A stretch of DNA of 64,000 bases from Polyangiaceae bacterium (GCA_016719945.1 JADJYE010000001.1:310001-374000); one strand, 5' to 3'; counted from the first letter of the stretch, positions 33,390 to 44,171 are shown. A program made the numbers and translations. The notes: generated by a model from the sequence alone, not told the origin.

Positions 33390-36300
33390 TCAGGGGCTGA
33401 AGCGCCGGATCACGTCCTCGGCGAGGCGCTTGCGCTCCGCCGGGTCGGTCGCGCCGCGCAGCAGCTTCAAGCCTTTGCAGGTGTCGGGGCCAGCCGGCAG
33501 ATCTCCGATACCGCACAGGAAGTCCATGTCCTTCTGCGTGCCCTCGACGTCGATCGACTTGCCCCCGAGGGCGCTCGCGAGGTGATCGAGCGTGAGCGCG
33601 ATCGGCAACAGCGGGCCGTGCTCGCGGTGGCGCTTGAGGTAGTCCTTCTGCTTCACGATCGCCTCGAGGATCTGCGGCTCGGCCCGGCGCGCCGCGAGCG
33701 CCGCGGAGAACAGGCCGATCTGGATCTGGCGTGACGGGTCTCCGACGCGGTCGAGCTCGAGATCGAGCGCGATGATGTCGGTCGTGAGCGCGGGCCCCTC
33801 CGCGCCGACCCGACAGTTGACGATGCCGGTGAGCAGATCGGCCGCGATCGAGGGGACGCCCTGCATCAGGTCGGCGGTCTTGCGCATCTGCTGGACGACC
33901 CGGTCGGTGCAGTGCGACGGGTCGCGCGGGCGCGTCAGCAAGAAGGCAGCCTCGAAGGCCTTCTTCTCGGCGAGCATGGCGTCGACGGCGTCGAGCAGCT
34001 TCTCGGGGGCGTAGTTGCCCTTCTGCGCCGGGACGAGGAACCCGTCGAGCGCGGCGAGCTCCTTACAGCCCGGCGCCGCGCCCTTCTTCTCCTTCGCCGA
34101 CAGCTCGGGCATGGCGGCGACCGCGTCCGCGACGCGCAGCGCGACGGCCTGCGCGTAGCCTTCGCAGGCGGGCCTGAGCAGGAAGGCCTTGTCGCTCTTC
34201 GGGCCCACACAGGCCATACCTCCCCCGGCGAGGGTGAGGGTCTTCTTGGCCCGCGCCGCGAGCGGGGCGAGGCCCTCGATCCCGCGTAGGGGCTTCGGCA
34301 GATCGTCGAGCAGCGCGCTGATCTGCTCTGCGCGCGTGGTGGTGGGGTCGAAGGTCGTGCGGATCACCTGCAGCAGCGATCCGGCGAGCAACGGCCTGCC
34401 GCTCTCGATCGCCTGCTGGGCCAACAGCGCGAACGACGCGGCCGAGGCGTCGGCGAACTGGATCGGCTCGTCGGATACGCCGGGCGCGTACAGCCACGAG
34501 CGCGCGAGCACGGCCGACAGGGCCCGCGCCGCGGCGAGCTCTCCCTTCTCGGTGTCTCCCGAGAGAAAATGGAGGATGGCCGCTGTCGAGCTCGCGTGCA
34601 CCCAGTACCGCGCGGAGTCGTCGCGGGCGCGCTTCGAGTCGGGCGCGTCGATCGCGAGCTCGAGATCGAGCTTCGGCTCGCCGGTGCTCTTGAAGCCCGC
34701 GCCCACGTTGATGCCGCCGGTCCCCGCGACGAAGGGCGCCGCCAGGCCGACGTCGATCGAGAGGTTGAGGACGCGCGTCGTCGTCTCTTGCTTGAAGGTG
34801 AAGGAGACGTGCGGCAGCACGAGCTTGCCTTCGGCATCCTTCAGCGCCGCGTCGAGCTCGGCGCGCGCCTTGTCGCGCTCGCCCCTCTTGAAGGCCTCGA
34901 GCGCGTCGATCACCCGGCTCGCCGTGGACGCGCTCGCGGTCGCGCAGCGATCGCTGACCAGCGCCTCGAGCCCCGGCTTGAACTGCGACGCGCCCAGTCC
35001 GCCCGGGGGCGGGCTCACGCCCGGCCGGCCGTAGCGCAAGAAGTCGAAGACCCAGGCCATCTTGCTGCTCTTGGCGCTCGCGAGCTCGAACGCCTTCGGC
35101 GTGAGCGGCGCCTCGGTGAAGGCGGTGAAGACGACCGCTCCGAGCAGGACCATGTCGGCCTCGTCGGCGCTGCCCTTCTCGTACAGCGTGCGCGCGGCGT
35201 TCACGAAGGAGTCGCCGCTGACGAACTCCCCCTCGGCCCCGAACGCGCCGGCCAGCCCGACCAGCAGGCCACCCGCGCTCACCGCTTGCCCCGGCTCGGT
35301 GAGCAGCGGGGCCAGCGCCGCGAAGAGATCCCGCGCCTTGGGGAGCCCTTGCTTGGCGAACCCCTGGGTCCCGTCCTGCCACAGGCCCCGCATCAGGCCG
35401 TACGCAGCCGCGACCGCGGAGACGACGGCCTTGTCCTCGGTGAGCGAGGTGAGCGCTCCGCTCAAGATCGCGTCGCTCTCGGGGCCGGGGATCAGGAACT
35501 GGATCGGCGTGAATCGCTCCTTCTCCTTCGCCGTCTTCGGCCTCGCCGGCGGCTTGGCCGGCGCGTACGCGCTGGCCGCGTCGATCGCGTCGCTCAGCAG
35601 CAGCGCGACCAGGCGCGCTCGCTTCGACCACGGATCGGTCCCGTCTCTCAGCGCCTTGAGCCCGAGGACCTGCTTGCGCTGGTCGCGGAGCTTGGCGAGG
35701 GCCCGCACCAGGCGCGGGTCGGTGGGCTCATCGTCGGTGGCTGCGCAGACCTCGGCCTTGCCTGGCCCGCCGGGCGGAGCCGCAGCCTTGGCCTTCTTCT
35801 CGTTGGCCTCGACGCTCGACGAGACGGCGAACGCCAGCGTGGCCGTGGCGTTGTCGGCGAGCGCGGCCAGCTCGTTCAGGACGCGCGCATCGGGCGGACC
35901 GCCGTCCGCGAGCTTCGCGAGCGCCGATGAGAGGGAGGCGCGCGCCGCGGCTCGCGCAGGGACGACCGCGTCCTTGTCGCCGACGATCGGCGTGCCGAGG
36001 CTGCCTTCGGCGGCGAGCGCGGCGTAGCGCGCCATGGCAGACGTGAGGGCCGCGAGGCCAGGCTGGGCGATCTTCGGATCGGTCTCCAGGGCGCGCGCGA
36101 TCTGGTCGATCGAGGCCTTCGGATCGGGGCCCAGCCCGCCGATCGCGCGGTACGCGAGATCGGCGCCGTACGCGAGCGCGGGGCCCCAGCCGGTCTGCTG
36201 CTTGAGCGCGCCGTCTAGCTTGCCCTTGAAGGCTTCCGCGAGGGCGAGCAGGTGCTCTTGCCTCAGCTCGAGGGGCATGTTCCCGGACACGAGCAGGCCG

Positions 36301-37697
36301 GTCAGCGTGGCGGCGAGCACATCCCACGCGTCGGTCGCCTCGGAGAGCGACCCTTGCGCGGCCAGGCGGGCGAGATCGAACATGGCGCGCTTGAGGCCGT
36401 CGTCGCCGTAGGCGTTCGGGTTCGCGACGAAGCCGATCTGGCTGAAGCCGATGCGACCGGGCTTCGCCTTGGCGAGCGCCGCGAGGGCCTTGGCGTGCTT
36501 GAGCGCGAGCCCATCGACCCGCCGGTGCGCGTCCTTTCCGGTCGGCACGATCGAGCTCGCGCCCCCGCGCTCCATCAGCAACACGAAGATCGCGTAGGGG
36601 GTGCTCTTGGTGCGCTCGACCAGCGCGACGAGCTTCTCGTAGCGCTCGTACCACTCGGGCAGCTCCATCCGTCCGAGGTCGGTGCGCGCCCCGGCAGGCC
36701 GGATGGCCTGCGGCATGAGGTACGCGTAGCCCAGGTCTCGCGGCCGATCGAACGAGGGCGGGGCCAGGGCGACGCACGAGGTGGTGTCGCCCCAGGCGCG
36801 CGCGAACAGCGGACGAAGCTCCTCCGGGATCGCCGGCAACAGGCGGCCCTTTCGCTGCTCGAACGCGTTCGCCGCGGCGCGATCCGAGCGCACCCGCAGG
36901 ATGTCGTAGTACGCCGTCTCGTGGGGCAACATGGCCGGCTCGTCGGGCCGGGGAGGGGGCGTGACGGCGCTGACGAGGGAAGGCTGGGCCGCGAGGCCGA
37001 AGGTGTTGATGACCGCCCGGCCTCGCAAGGCCTGCGCGTCGAACGGCGGCTCGGCGTCGAGCAGCGCGGTCAGCGCGTCGGCCTCGGCCGCGGCGGCGAC
37101 GTAGTCGAACGCGCCGGTCCGCTCGACCGCGGCGCGCAACCTCTTCTCGATCTCGAGGTCGCGCTCGAGCACCTTCGGGTCGGCGTCGACCACCGCGGGC
37201 GCGACGCCGCTCATGACGATCACCAGCGGATCTGCGCCGAACGCGCGCGTAACCTTCCCGTCGGGGCCGAGCACCGCGACGTAGTCGAGCTCGGCCGCCT
37301 CGGCGATCGCCACAGCGAGCAGCTCGCCCCGCGTGGCGTTCGAGGCCGTCGTGAGCGCGCCGACCTTCACGCGCGGCAGCTCGGGGGCGACCCCGGGATC
37401 GGCGGCGCCACCGGCGAGCACGAGCACGCCGCGTGATCCGGCGCCGGCGCGCCGAGCCTCGTCCACGGCTTGCGCGAGCGGGTCGCTCGCGTCCGCCCCG
37501 GCGCGCGCCTTGGCGTAGGACCTCGCGACGTCGCCGATGCCCTCGCCGAGGGCGACCGCCTCGGCGAGCCGGGCCTCACAGGCCGAGAGCGCGTCGGAGC
37601 TGCAGACCTCGGCGCCGCCCGGGGGCGTCTTGACCTCTTCCCCTGGGCGGCACGCCACCACGGCGAGCACGAACGCAGCGAACACCGCCCATGACAT
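33390..37697 (-). CDS. Very large lipoprotein, function unknown
   Basis: This lipoprotein of about 1,435 residues has the signal MSWAVFAAFVLAVVAC from ATG 37697; a start at 37736 would add 13 basic residues. The mature protein is mainly alpha-helical and Ala-rich with many TPR-like stretches and few Cys. Blocks such as YAIFVLLMERGGASSIVPTGKDAHRRVDG and GINVGAGFKSTGEPKLDLELAID (beta-rich) break the pattern. No enzyme motif is recognised. Codon use and length show one real gene without frame breaks. It is divergent from the Opp operon and probably sits at the outer or inner membrane facing the periplasm. It could be a scaffold or secretion-related protein specific to this lineage. Confidence 0.88.
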   Translation of the reverse strand: MSWAVFAAFVLAVVACRPGEEVKTPPGGAEVCSSDALSACEARLAEAVALGEGIGDVARSYAKARAGADASDPLAQAVDEARRAGAGSRGVLVLAGGAADPGVAPELPRVKVGALTTASNATRGELLAVAIAEAAELDYVAVLGPDGKVTRAFGADPLVIVMSGVAPAVVDADPKVLERDLEIEKRLRAAVERTGAFDYVAAAAEADALTALLDAEPPFDAQALRGRAVINTFGLAAQPSLVSAVTPPPRPDEPAMLPHETAYYDILRVRSDRAAANAFEQRKGRLLPAIPEELRPLFARAWGDTTSCVALAPPSFDRPRDLGYAYLMPQAIRPAGARTDLGRMELPEWYERYEKLVALVERTKSTPYAIFVLLMERGGASSIVPTGKDAHRRVDGLALKHAKALAALAKAKPGRIGFSQIGFVANPNAYGDDGLKRAMFDLARLAAQGSLSEATDAWDVLAATLTGLLVSGNMPLELRQEHLLALAEAFKGKLDGALKQQTGWGPALAYGADLAYRAIGGLGPDPKASIDQIARALETDPKIAQPGLAALTSAMARYAALAAEGSLGTPIVGDKDAVVPARAAARASLSSALAKLADGGPPDARVLNELAALADNATATLAFAVSSSVEANEKKAKAAAPPGGPGKAEVCAATDDEPTDPRLVRALAKLRDQRKQVLGLKALRDGTDPWSKRARLVALLLSDAIDAASAYAPAKPPARPKTAKEKERFTPIQFLIPGPESDAILSGALTSLTEDKAVVSAVAAAYGLMRGLWQDGTQGFAKQGLPKARDLFAALAPLLTEPGQAVSAGGLLVGLAGAFGAEGEFVSGDSFVNAARTLYEKGSADEADMVLLGAVVFTAFTEAPLTPKAFELASAKSSKMAWVFDFLRYGRPGVSPPPGGLGASQFKPGLEALVSDRCATASASTASRVIDALEAFKRGERDKARAELDAALKDAEGKLVLPHVSFTFKQETTTRVLNLSIDVGLAAPFVAGTGGINVGAGFKSTGEPKLDLELAIDAPDSKRARDDSARYWVHASSTAAILHFLSGDTEKGELAAARALSAVLARSWLYAPGVSDEPIQFADASAASFALLAQQAIESGRPLLAGSLLQVIRTTFDPTTTRAEQISALLDDLPKPLRGIEGLAPLAARAKKTLTLAGGGMACVGPKSDKAFLLRPACEGYAQAVALRVADAVAAMPELSAKEKKGAAPGCKELAALDGFLVPAQKGNYAPEKLLDAVDAMLAEKKAFEAAFLLTRPRDPSHCTDRVVQQMRKTADLMQGVPSIAADLLTGIVNCRVGAEGPALTTDIIALDLELDRVGDPSRQIQIGLFSAALAARRAEPQILEAIVKQKDYLKRHREHGPLLPIALTLDHLASALGGKSIDVEGTQKDMDFLCGIGDLPAGPDTCKGLKLLRGATDPAERKRLAEDVIRRFSP

Positions 37698-37812
37698 GCT
37701 GCCCCGCGCGCCCGCGCCCCGAAGCCTGGATCGCATGGGGACGTTCTACACCGAAGCGCCGCCCAGGCTCAGGTGCTTTCAATGGCCGGCGAGCGGTGAT
37801 AGCCCATGGCTC

Positions 37813-40112
37813 GTGCGTCTCCTCGGGGTTACCGCCGCCACGTTCGGCCTCGCGCTCGCCGCGGGCTGCAGCGTCAAGGACGAGAAGGGCGAATACTTCG
37901 GCACGACCGATCGGGCCGGCAAGGACGTCCACACGTTCTACGTGAACAACAGCACCGAGCCTGAATACGTCGACCCAGGCAAGGCGCACGACACCGCCAG
38001 CTCGAAGATCATCAACCACCTGTTCGAGGGCCTCGCCGCGTACGGCCCGGACAGCTCGCCCGTCGCGGGCGTCGCGAGCCGCTACGACCGCACCCCTGAC
38101 AACCTCTACTTCCGCTTCCACCTGCGGGACGACGCCAAGTGGAACGACGGCAAGGCGGTGACGGCCCACGACTTCGAATACGCGTGGGAGCGGGTGCTCG
38201 ACCCGAAGACGGCGTCGCAGTCGTCGACGAACCTGTACTTTTTGAAGAACGGGGAGCTGTTCAATCAGGGCAAGCTCCTCGTCGCCAAAGGCAAGACCGC
38301 CGTCCGCGAGGGGCCGGCGGCCGACGCGAAGGAGGTCGCCTCGCTCGACGCGGGGCGGCGGCGCTCGTGCTCACGCGGTCTCCGGTCGGCGTGAAGACGA
38401 CCATCCCCCCGTTCCCCGAGGCGCCGAAGGGCCTCGAGTCGATCGCCTACGACGCGGCCAACGAGAAAGGCACCGGCGAGAACCTTCAGCTCTTCACCGG
38501 AGCCGACAAGCAGGTGCGCGCGGCCGAGCCGGGACAGGCGCTCCCTTCGGGCGACTACGACGTGGTCGGGGCCCGCGGCGCGGTCTCGTGCAACGGCGAA
38601 AAGACCTACTACTTCGAGGTCGTCGCGCGAGACGGCTCGGGGCGGCGCGGCGTGCTGCCCGGCTGCATGCTCGGCCCGTCGTCGACCCCGCCGAGCGCGC
38701 TGCTCGTCGCGAAGTGGGACGCCGTGCCCACGTTCGACGCCAAGCGGCGGGTCGATCCGCCCGAGGACCCCCAGGCGCTCGGCTTCGTGGACGCGGGCGC
38801 GCTCGGCTCCGACCCCTCGGTCGTCGGGGTCCGCGTCGTCGACGAGCGCACCCTCGAGATCGAGGCCGAGTTCCCGACGCCGTATATCCTCGACACGCTG
38901 TCGCACGCGACGAGCTACCCCGTGCGCCGCGACATCATCGAGCCCTTCGAAGCGAAGGGCGAGCCGGACATGTGGACGCGCCCCGAGTCGATCGTCACCA
39001 ATGGCCCTTACGAGATCGACGCTTGGAAATTCCGCTACGAGATCCGCATGCGGCGCAACCCGCATCACCGCCACCACGACAAGCTGAAGATCCACAACAT
39101 CGTGTGGATGTGCGTCGAGAGCTACGTCTCCAGCATGAACCTCTACAAGTCGGGCGAGCTCGACTACATCGGGGACAACGGCTCGCTGCCGCCGCCGTAC
39201 AAGCCGGTCCTGCGCGAGCGCAAGGACTACAAGGCCGCGCCCTACCTCGGCACGTATTGGTACGAGTTCAACACGAAGGTGAAGCCGCTCGACGACGTCC
39301 GCGTCCGAAAGGCGCTGAACCTCGCGCTCGACAAGGCGCAGCTCACCGAGAAGGTGACGCGCGGCGGAGAGCGGGCCGCCACCCACGTCGTGCCGCCGTT
39401 CATGGGCGGCGGTTACTCCGAGCACGTGGAGGCGCTCAAGGCCAAGGACGCCGACCTCTTCGCGACGCCCGAGTACTCCTTCAACCCCGAGCTCGCGCGC
39501 GAGCTGCTCGGGCAGGCGGGCTACAAGGTCGTCCTCGATCCCAAGGACGGCTATCGCGCCGAGGGGATGCCCGCGATCGAGCTGCTCTACAACACCAGCG
39601 AGGGGCATCGCGCGCTCGCGGTGGCGATCCAGGCGATGTGGAAGAACCACCTCGGCGTCGCCGTGCAGCTGCGCAACGAGGAGTGGCACGTGATGCTCAA
39701 GAACGTGCGCGACCGCAACTTCCAGGTCGTGCGCTTCGGCTGGATCGCGGACTACGACCACCCCCAGACGTTCATGGACACCTTCATGGCGAAGAGCCCG
39801 AACAACCGGACCGGCTGGTCGAGCACGGCGTTCGAGTCGCTCATCCACAAGGCCCGGCGGACGGCGGACACGACCGAGAGCATGAAGCTCTACCGCGAAG
39901 CCGAGAAGATCCTCGCCGATGAGGTCCCGAAGCTGCCGCTCTACTTCTACGCGAAGTCGACGCTCGTGAAGCCGCACGTGAAGGGCTTCTTCTTCAACCG
40001 GCGCAACGAGCAGCTCGTCCACTGGATGTGGATCGACGAGGACTGGAAGGTCGAGAAACCGAACGAGCCCGCCTTCCCACCCGAGACGTTCCCGGCGCCT
40101 GGCGCCTTCTGA
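37813..40112 (+). pseudogene. oppA: Oligopeptide-binding lipoprotein OppA, frameshifted as sequenced
   Basis: The signal VRLLGVTAATFGLALAAGC is followed by the SBP_bac_5 start (NNSTEPEYVDPGKAHD, IINHLFEGLAAYG, FHLRDDAKWNDGKAVTAHDFEYAWERVLDP). At the GGGG run 38352-38355 the frame changes, and the rest continues in another frame: YPVRRDIIEPF, NGPYEIDAWKF, VRVRKALNLALDK and a C-terminal PKLPLYFYAKSTLVKPHVKGF. One extra G restores about 766 residues. A middle insert with a beta-rich, SH3-like look (about residues 155-280) is longer than in E. coli OppA. It leads the operon with oppB to oppF and delivers peptides to the permease. Confidence 0.88.
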
Positions 40113-40127
40113 GCGAGAGGTCGACAC

Positions 40128-41051
40128 GTGCTCGCGTTCATCGTCCGTCGCCTGCTCACCATTATCCCGACGCTGTTCCTCGTCGCGACGTTCGTGTTCG
40201 TGCTCGTGCGGCTCGCTCCAGGCGGTCCGTTCGACACGGAGCGTGAGGTCCCCGCCGAGGTCAAGGCCGCCCTCGACGCCAAGTTCCGGCTCAGCGATCC
40301 GATCAGCGTCCAGTACAAAGACTGGCTCGTGGGTGCGGTGACGACGGGCTCGCTCGGGCCGAGCATGAAGTACCACAACCGCACCGTCGAGGAGCTGATC
40401 GGCATGACGCTGCCCGTCTCGATGGAGCTCGGCCTGTGGGCCATGCTCGTCGCGGTCGCGATCGGCGCGCCCCTCGGTGTGCTCGGGGCCGTGCGGCAGA
40501 ACACCTGGAAAGACTCCGTCGCGATGGCCGCGGCGATGCTCGGGATCAGCGTGCCCCGGTTCGTGCTGGCGCCGCTGCTCGTGCTCGTCTTCGCGCTGAA
40601 GCTCTACTGGCTGCCCGTCGCGCGCTGGGAGTCGTGGCGCCACCTGGTGCTGCCCGTGATTTGCGCTGCGCTCCCGATGGCGGCGTACATCGCGCGGCTC
40701 GCCCGCGCGGGGATGCTCGAGGTGATCCGCAGCGATTTTGTGCGCACGGCGCGCGCCAAGGGGCTCTCCGAGCGGGTGATCATCACGCGCCACGCGCTCA
40801 AGGGCGGGATGCTCCCGGTCGTCAGCTTCCTCGGCCCGGGCTTCGCCGGCCTGCTGGTCGGGTCGCTCGTGGTCGAGAAGATCTTCGACATCCCCGGGAT
40901 GGGCCGGTACCTGGTCGAGAGCGTCCTCAACAAGGACTACAACCTCACCGCGGGGATCGCGCTCGTCTACGGCGGGTTGCTGATGGTGTCGAACGCCGCC
41001 GTCGACGTCGCCTACAAGTTCCTCGACCCGCGCGTGGAGCTCGATCGATGA
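40128..41051 (+). CDS. oppB: Oligopeptide ABC transporter permease OppB
   Basis: This 307-residue inner-membrane permease has six hydrophobic helices. The N-terminal FIVRRLLTIIPTLFLVATFVFVLVRLAPGGPF is typical of OppB/DppB. The coupling loop that contacts the ATPases reads DFVRTARAKGLSERVIITRHALKGGMLPVVSFLG. VEKIFDIPGMGRYLVESVLNKDY near the C-terminus is also characteristic. A GTG start lies 15 nt after oppA, and its stop overlaps oppC by 4 bp. Confidence 0.95.
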   Translation: MLAFIVRRLLTIIPTLFLVATFVFVLVRLAPGGPFDTEREVPAEVKAALDAKFRLSDPISVQYKDWLVGAVTTGSLGPSMKYHNRTVEELIGMTLPVSMELGLWAMLVAVAIGAPLGVLGAVRQNTWKDSVAMAAAMLGISVPRFVLAPLLVLVFALKLYWLPVARWESWRHLVLPVICAALPMAAYIARLARAGMLEVIRSDFVRTARAKGLSERVIITRHALKGGMLPVVSFLGPGFAGLLVGSLVVEKIFDIPGMGRYLVESVLNKDYNLTAGIALVYGGLLMVSNAAVDVAYKFLDPRVELDR

Positions 41052-42097
41052 GCGAAGAGGCACCCACGCCGGGGATCGCCGAGGCTCCGGTCCCGGACAC
41101 GCGCCCCGGCCACCCTGCGCCCGAGCAGCCGAGCGTGCACGGCGAGCACCACGAGGCCGAGAAGGGCTCGAGCCTCTGGGTGGACGCCTGGAAGCGGCTC
41201 CGCAAGAACCGGGTCGCCGTCGGCTCGGGCGTGATCCTGGTCTTCCTCGTGGCGCTGTGCCTCATCCACCCCGAGGTGACAGCGTACCCCTACGACAAGA
41301 CCGCGCTCGAGACGGGCGCGACCCCGCCTTCGTGGGCGCACTGGTTCGGCACGGACGACTACGGCCGTGACCTGTTCTCCCGCGTGACCTTCGGCGGCCG
41401 GGTCTCCCTCGCGGTCGGCGTGCTCGCCACGTTCATCAGCTTCTCGATCGGCGTGAGCTACGGCGCGATCGCCGGGTACTTCGGCGGGCGCCTCGACGCG
41501 CTGATGATGCGCGTGGTGGACGTGCTCTACACGCTGCCGCTGCTCGTCTTCGTGATCTTGCTGACCGCCTTCTTCGCGAACAAGGACACGATCTTCTACG
41601 ACTGGTTCGTGGCGCTGCTCGGGCTCTTCGCCGACAACCCGAAGGACCCCGAGTACCTGCCGCTGTTCAAGATCTTCTTCGTGTTCGGCGCGCTCGGGAC
41701 GATGAGCTGGCTGACCATGAGCCGCATCGTGCGTGGGCAGGTCATCGCGCTGAGAGGTCAGCTCTTCGTCGAGGCCGCGCGCAGCGTCGGCGTCTCCGAT
41801 CTCAGGCTCATCTTCCGCCACCTTATCCCCAACGCCCTGGGGCCGATCATCGTCTACACGACGCTCACCATCCCCGAGGTCATGCTCACCGAGGCGTTCT
41901 TGTCGTTCCTCGGGCTCGGCACCGAGGAGCCGCTGTCGAGCTGGGGCCAGCTGGTGTCGAACGGCGTCGAGTCGCTCGACCTCAACCCGTGGCTGACGGT
42001 GTTCCCCGGCCTGATGCTCGCGGTCACCCTGTTCTGCTTCAACTTCCTCGGCGACGGCCTCCGAGACGCCCTCGACCCGCGCATCCGCAAGGATTGA
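41048..42097 (+). CDS. oppC: Oligopeptide ABC transporter permease OppC
   Basis: This 349-residue permease has an N-terminal cytoplasmic extension of about 40 residues (His/Pro-rich), then six helices. The OppC motif HWFGTDDYGRDLFSRVTFGGRVSL is present. The coupling loop reads GQLFVEAARSVGVSDLRLIFRHLIPNALGPIIV, and EAFLSFLGLGTEEPLSSWGQL follows. It pairs with OppB to form the pore. The start overlaps oppB (ATGA). Confidence 0.95.
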   Translation: MSEEAPTPGIAEAPVPDTRPGHPAPEQPSVHGEHHEAEKGSSLWVDAWKRLRKNRVAVGSGVILVFLVALCLIHPEVTAYPYDKTALETGATPPSWAHWFGTDDYGRDLFSRVTFGGRVSLAVGVLATFISFSIGVSYGAIAGYFGGRLDALMMRVVDVLYTLPLLVFVILLTAFFANKDTIFYDWFVALLGLFADNPKDPEYLPLFKIFFVFGALGTMSWLTMSRIVRGQVIALRGQLFVEAARSVGVSDLRLIFRHLIPNALGPIIVYTTLTIPEVMLTEAFLSFLGLGTEEPLSSWGQLVSNGVESLDLNPWLTVFPGLMLAVTLFCFNFLGDGLRDALDPRIRKD

Positions 42098-42102
42098 TCG
42101 CC

Positions 42103-43158
42103 GTGACCCACCTGCTCGAAGTCAAAGGTCTGAAGACCCACTTCTTCACCGAGGAAGGGGTGGTCCGCGCCGTGGACGGCGTCAGCTATCACGTGTCGCG
42201 CGGCGAGGTGCTCGGCATCGTCGGCGAGAGCGGCTCGGGCAAGAGCGTGTCGAGCCTGTCGACGATGCGGCTCATCCCCGAGCCTCCGGGGCGCATCGTC
42301 GCCGGCGAGATCCTGTTCTCGTCGAAGGGCGGCCCCCCGAAGGACCTCGTCAGGGCGAGCGAGCGCGAGATGCAGTCGATCCGCGGGGATCGCATCGCGA
42401 TGATCTTCCAGGACCCGATGACGTCGCTGAACCCCTACCTGAGGATCAGCCGCCAGCTCACCGAGGTCCTCGAGCTGCACAAGAACATGAAGGGCAGCGA
42501 GGCGCGCGCGCGCGGCATCGAGATGCTCACGTCGGTCGGCATCCCCGACCCATCGCGCAGGTTCGACGACTACCCGCACCAGCTCTCCGGCGGGATGCGG
42601 CAGCGCGTGATGATCGCCATGGCGCTCCTGTGTGACCCCGAGCTGCTCATCGCCGACGAGCCGACGACCGCGCTCGACGTCACCATCCAGGCGCAGATCT
42701 TGGAGCTCATCGCGGAGCGACGCGATCTGTCGAAGGTCGGCGTCGTGCTCATCACCCACGACCTGGGCGTGGTCGCGCGCCTCGCCGATCGCGTCGCGGT
42801 CATGTACGCCGGCCGCATCGTCGAGCAGGGCCCGGCTCAGCGCATCTTCGAGGACCCGCGCCACCCGTACACCGTGGGCCTCGCGCGCTCGATCCCTCGC
42901 CTCGACGACGACCGCTCGCGACGGCTGGTGCCGATCCAGGGGATGCCCCCGTCGCTGTCGAAGCTGCCGAGCGGCTGCCCTTTCCGGCCCCGCTGCAAGA
43001 ACGCGCTGCCCGCGTGCGCCGAGAGCTTCCCGGCCGAGCGGGTCGTGGCGCGCGGCGACGAGACCCGCGCCGACGCGTCGCGCGACCCCGCGATCGGCGT
43101 CGGGGATCACGTCGTGTTCTGCCACGAGGAGGACAAGGACAAGGTGCAAGCCTCATGA
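42103..43158 (+). CDS. oppD: Oligopeptide ABC transporter ATPase OppD
   Basis: This ABC ATPase of 351 residues has Walker A GESGSGKSV, the Q-loop in MIFQDPMTSLNP, signature LSGGMRQRVMIAMAL, Walker B LLIADEPTTALDV and the switch His in LITHDLGVV. The C-terminal oligopeptide-transporter domain has a CPFRPRCKNALPAC motif, as in members with a [4Fe-4S] cluster or Cys-metal site. The GTG at 42103 is chosen because it follows the oppC stop by 5 nt and starts the conserved fold directly. Confidence 0.95.
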   Translation: MTHLLEVKGLKTHFFTEEGVVRAVDGVSYHVSRGEVLGIVGESGSGKSVSSLSTMRLIPEPPGRIVAGEILFSSKGGPPKDLVRASEREMQSIRGDRIAMIFQDPMTSLNPYLRISRQLTEVLELHKNMKGSEARARGIEMLTSVGIPDPSRRFDDYPHQLSGGMRQRVMIAMALLCDPELLIADEPTTALDVTIQAQILELIAERRDLSKVGVVLITHDLGVVARLADRVAVMYAGRIVEQGPAQRIFEDPRHPYTVGLARSIPRLDDDRSRRLVPIQGMPPSLSKLPSGCPFRPRCKNALPACAESFPAERVVARGDETRADASRDPAIGVGDHVVFCHEEDKDKVQAS

Positions 43159-44171
43159 GCGCGCTGCTTGAGGTCACGGATCTGAAGGTCCACTTCCCGG
43201 TGCGCCGCGGGGTGCTGATGCGCCAGGTCGGCAGCGTGAAGGCGGTCGACGGCGTCAGCTTCGCGGTCGGCAAGGGCGAGACGCTCGGCCTGGTCGGCGA
43301 GAGCGGGTGCGGCAAGTCGACGACCGCGCGCGCGATCCTCCGCCTCATCCCCGCGACGGGGGGCAGCGCCAAGCTCGAGGGCACCGAGCTGCTCTCGCTG
43401 CGGGGCGGCAAGCTGCGCGCCAAGCGGCGCGACATGCAGATGGTCTTCCAGGACCCGTACGCGAGCCTGAACCCGCGCATGACCGTGTTCGACATCCTCG
43501 CCGAGCCGCTCATCGTCCACGGCGTCGCCAAGGGCAAGACCGAGCTCGAGGGCCGCGTGCAGAAGCTGATGAGCCAGGTGGGCCTGTCACCCGCGTACAT
43601 GCGGCGCTACCCGCACGAGTTCTCGGGCGGGCAGCGGCAGCGCATCGGCATCGCGCGCGCGGTCGCGCTCAAGCCGAAGCTCGTGCTGCTCGACGAGCCG
43701 GTGAGCGCGCTCGACGTCAGCATCCAGGCGCAGATCCTGAACCTGCTCGTCGATCTGCAAGAGCAGCTCGGGCTCACCTACGTCTTCGTGGCGCACGATC
43801 TCGCGGTGGTGCGCCACGTGTGCAAATCGATCGCCGTCATGTACCTCGGCCGGATCGTCGAGCGCACGACGACCGAGCGGCTGTTCAAGGCCCCGAAGCA
43901 CCCGTATACGCAGGCGCTGCTCTCGGCGATCCCGATCCCCGATCCGGTGCGCGAGAAGAAGCGGCGGCGGCTGGTGCTCTCTGGCGAGGTGCCGAGCCCG
44001 CTCAACCCGCCGCCCGGCTGCCACTTCCACACGCGGTGCCCGGTCGCCGTCGACAAGTGCAAGAAGGAGGTCCCCAGGCTCGAGCCGGTCGAGGATGGGC
44101 ACATGGTCTCCTGCCACGTCGTGAAGGACCGGGGCGGGCTCGCGCCCGACCTGATGAGCGATCTGGGGTAG
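43155..44171 (+). CDS. oppF: Oligopeptide ABC transporter ATPase OppF
   Basis: This 338-residue second ATPase has Walker A GESGCGKSTTAR, MVFQDPYASLNPRMTV, signature FSGGQRQRIGIARAV, Walker B LVLLDEPVSALDVSIQ and VAHDLAVVRHV. The C-terminal domain has CHFHTRCPVAVDKC, parallel to the Cys cluster of OppD. It overlaps oppD by 4 bp and ends the operon. With OppA to OppD it forms a complete importer for peptides, which could be nutrients or signals. Confidence 0.95.
   Translation: MSALLEVTDLKVHFPVRRGVLMRQVGSVKAVDGVSFAVGKGETLGLVGESGCGKSTTARAILRLIPATGGSAKLEGTELLSLRGGKLRAKRRDMQMVFQDPYASLNPRMTVFDILAEPLIVHGVAKGKTELEGRVQKLMSQVGLSPAYMRRYPHEFSGGQRQRIGIARAVALKPKLVLLDEPVSALDVSIQAQILNLLVDLQEQLGLTYVFVAHDLAVVRHVCKSIAVMYLGRIVERTTTERLFKAPKHPYTQALLSAIPIPDPVREKKRRRLVLSGEVPSPLNPPPGCHFHTRCPVAVDKCKKEVPRLEPVEDGHMVSCHVVKDRGGLAPDLMSDLG

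Noticed and set aside
38265..41063. A minus-strand open frame of 932 codons.
   Set aside because: It is antisense to oppA and oppB, and its sequence is low-complexity Arg/Glu/His.
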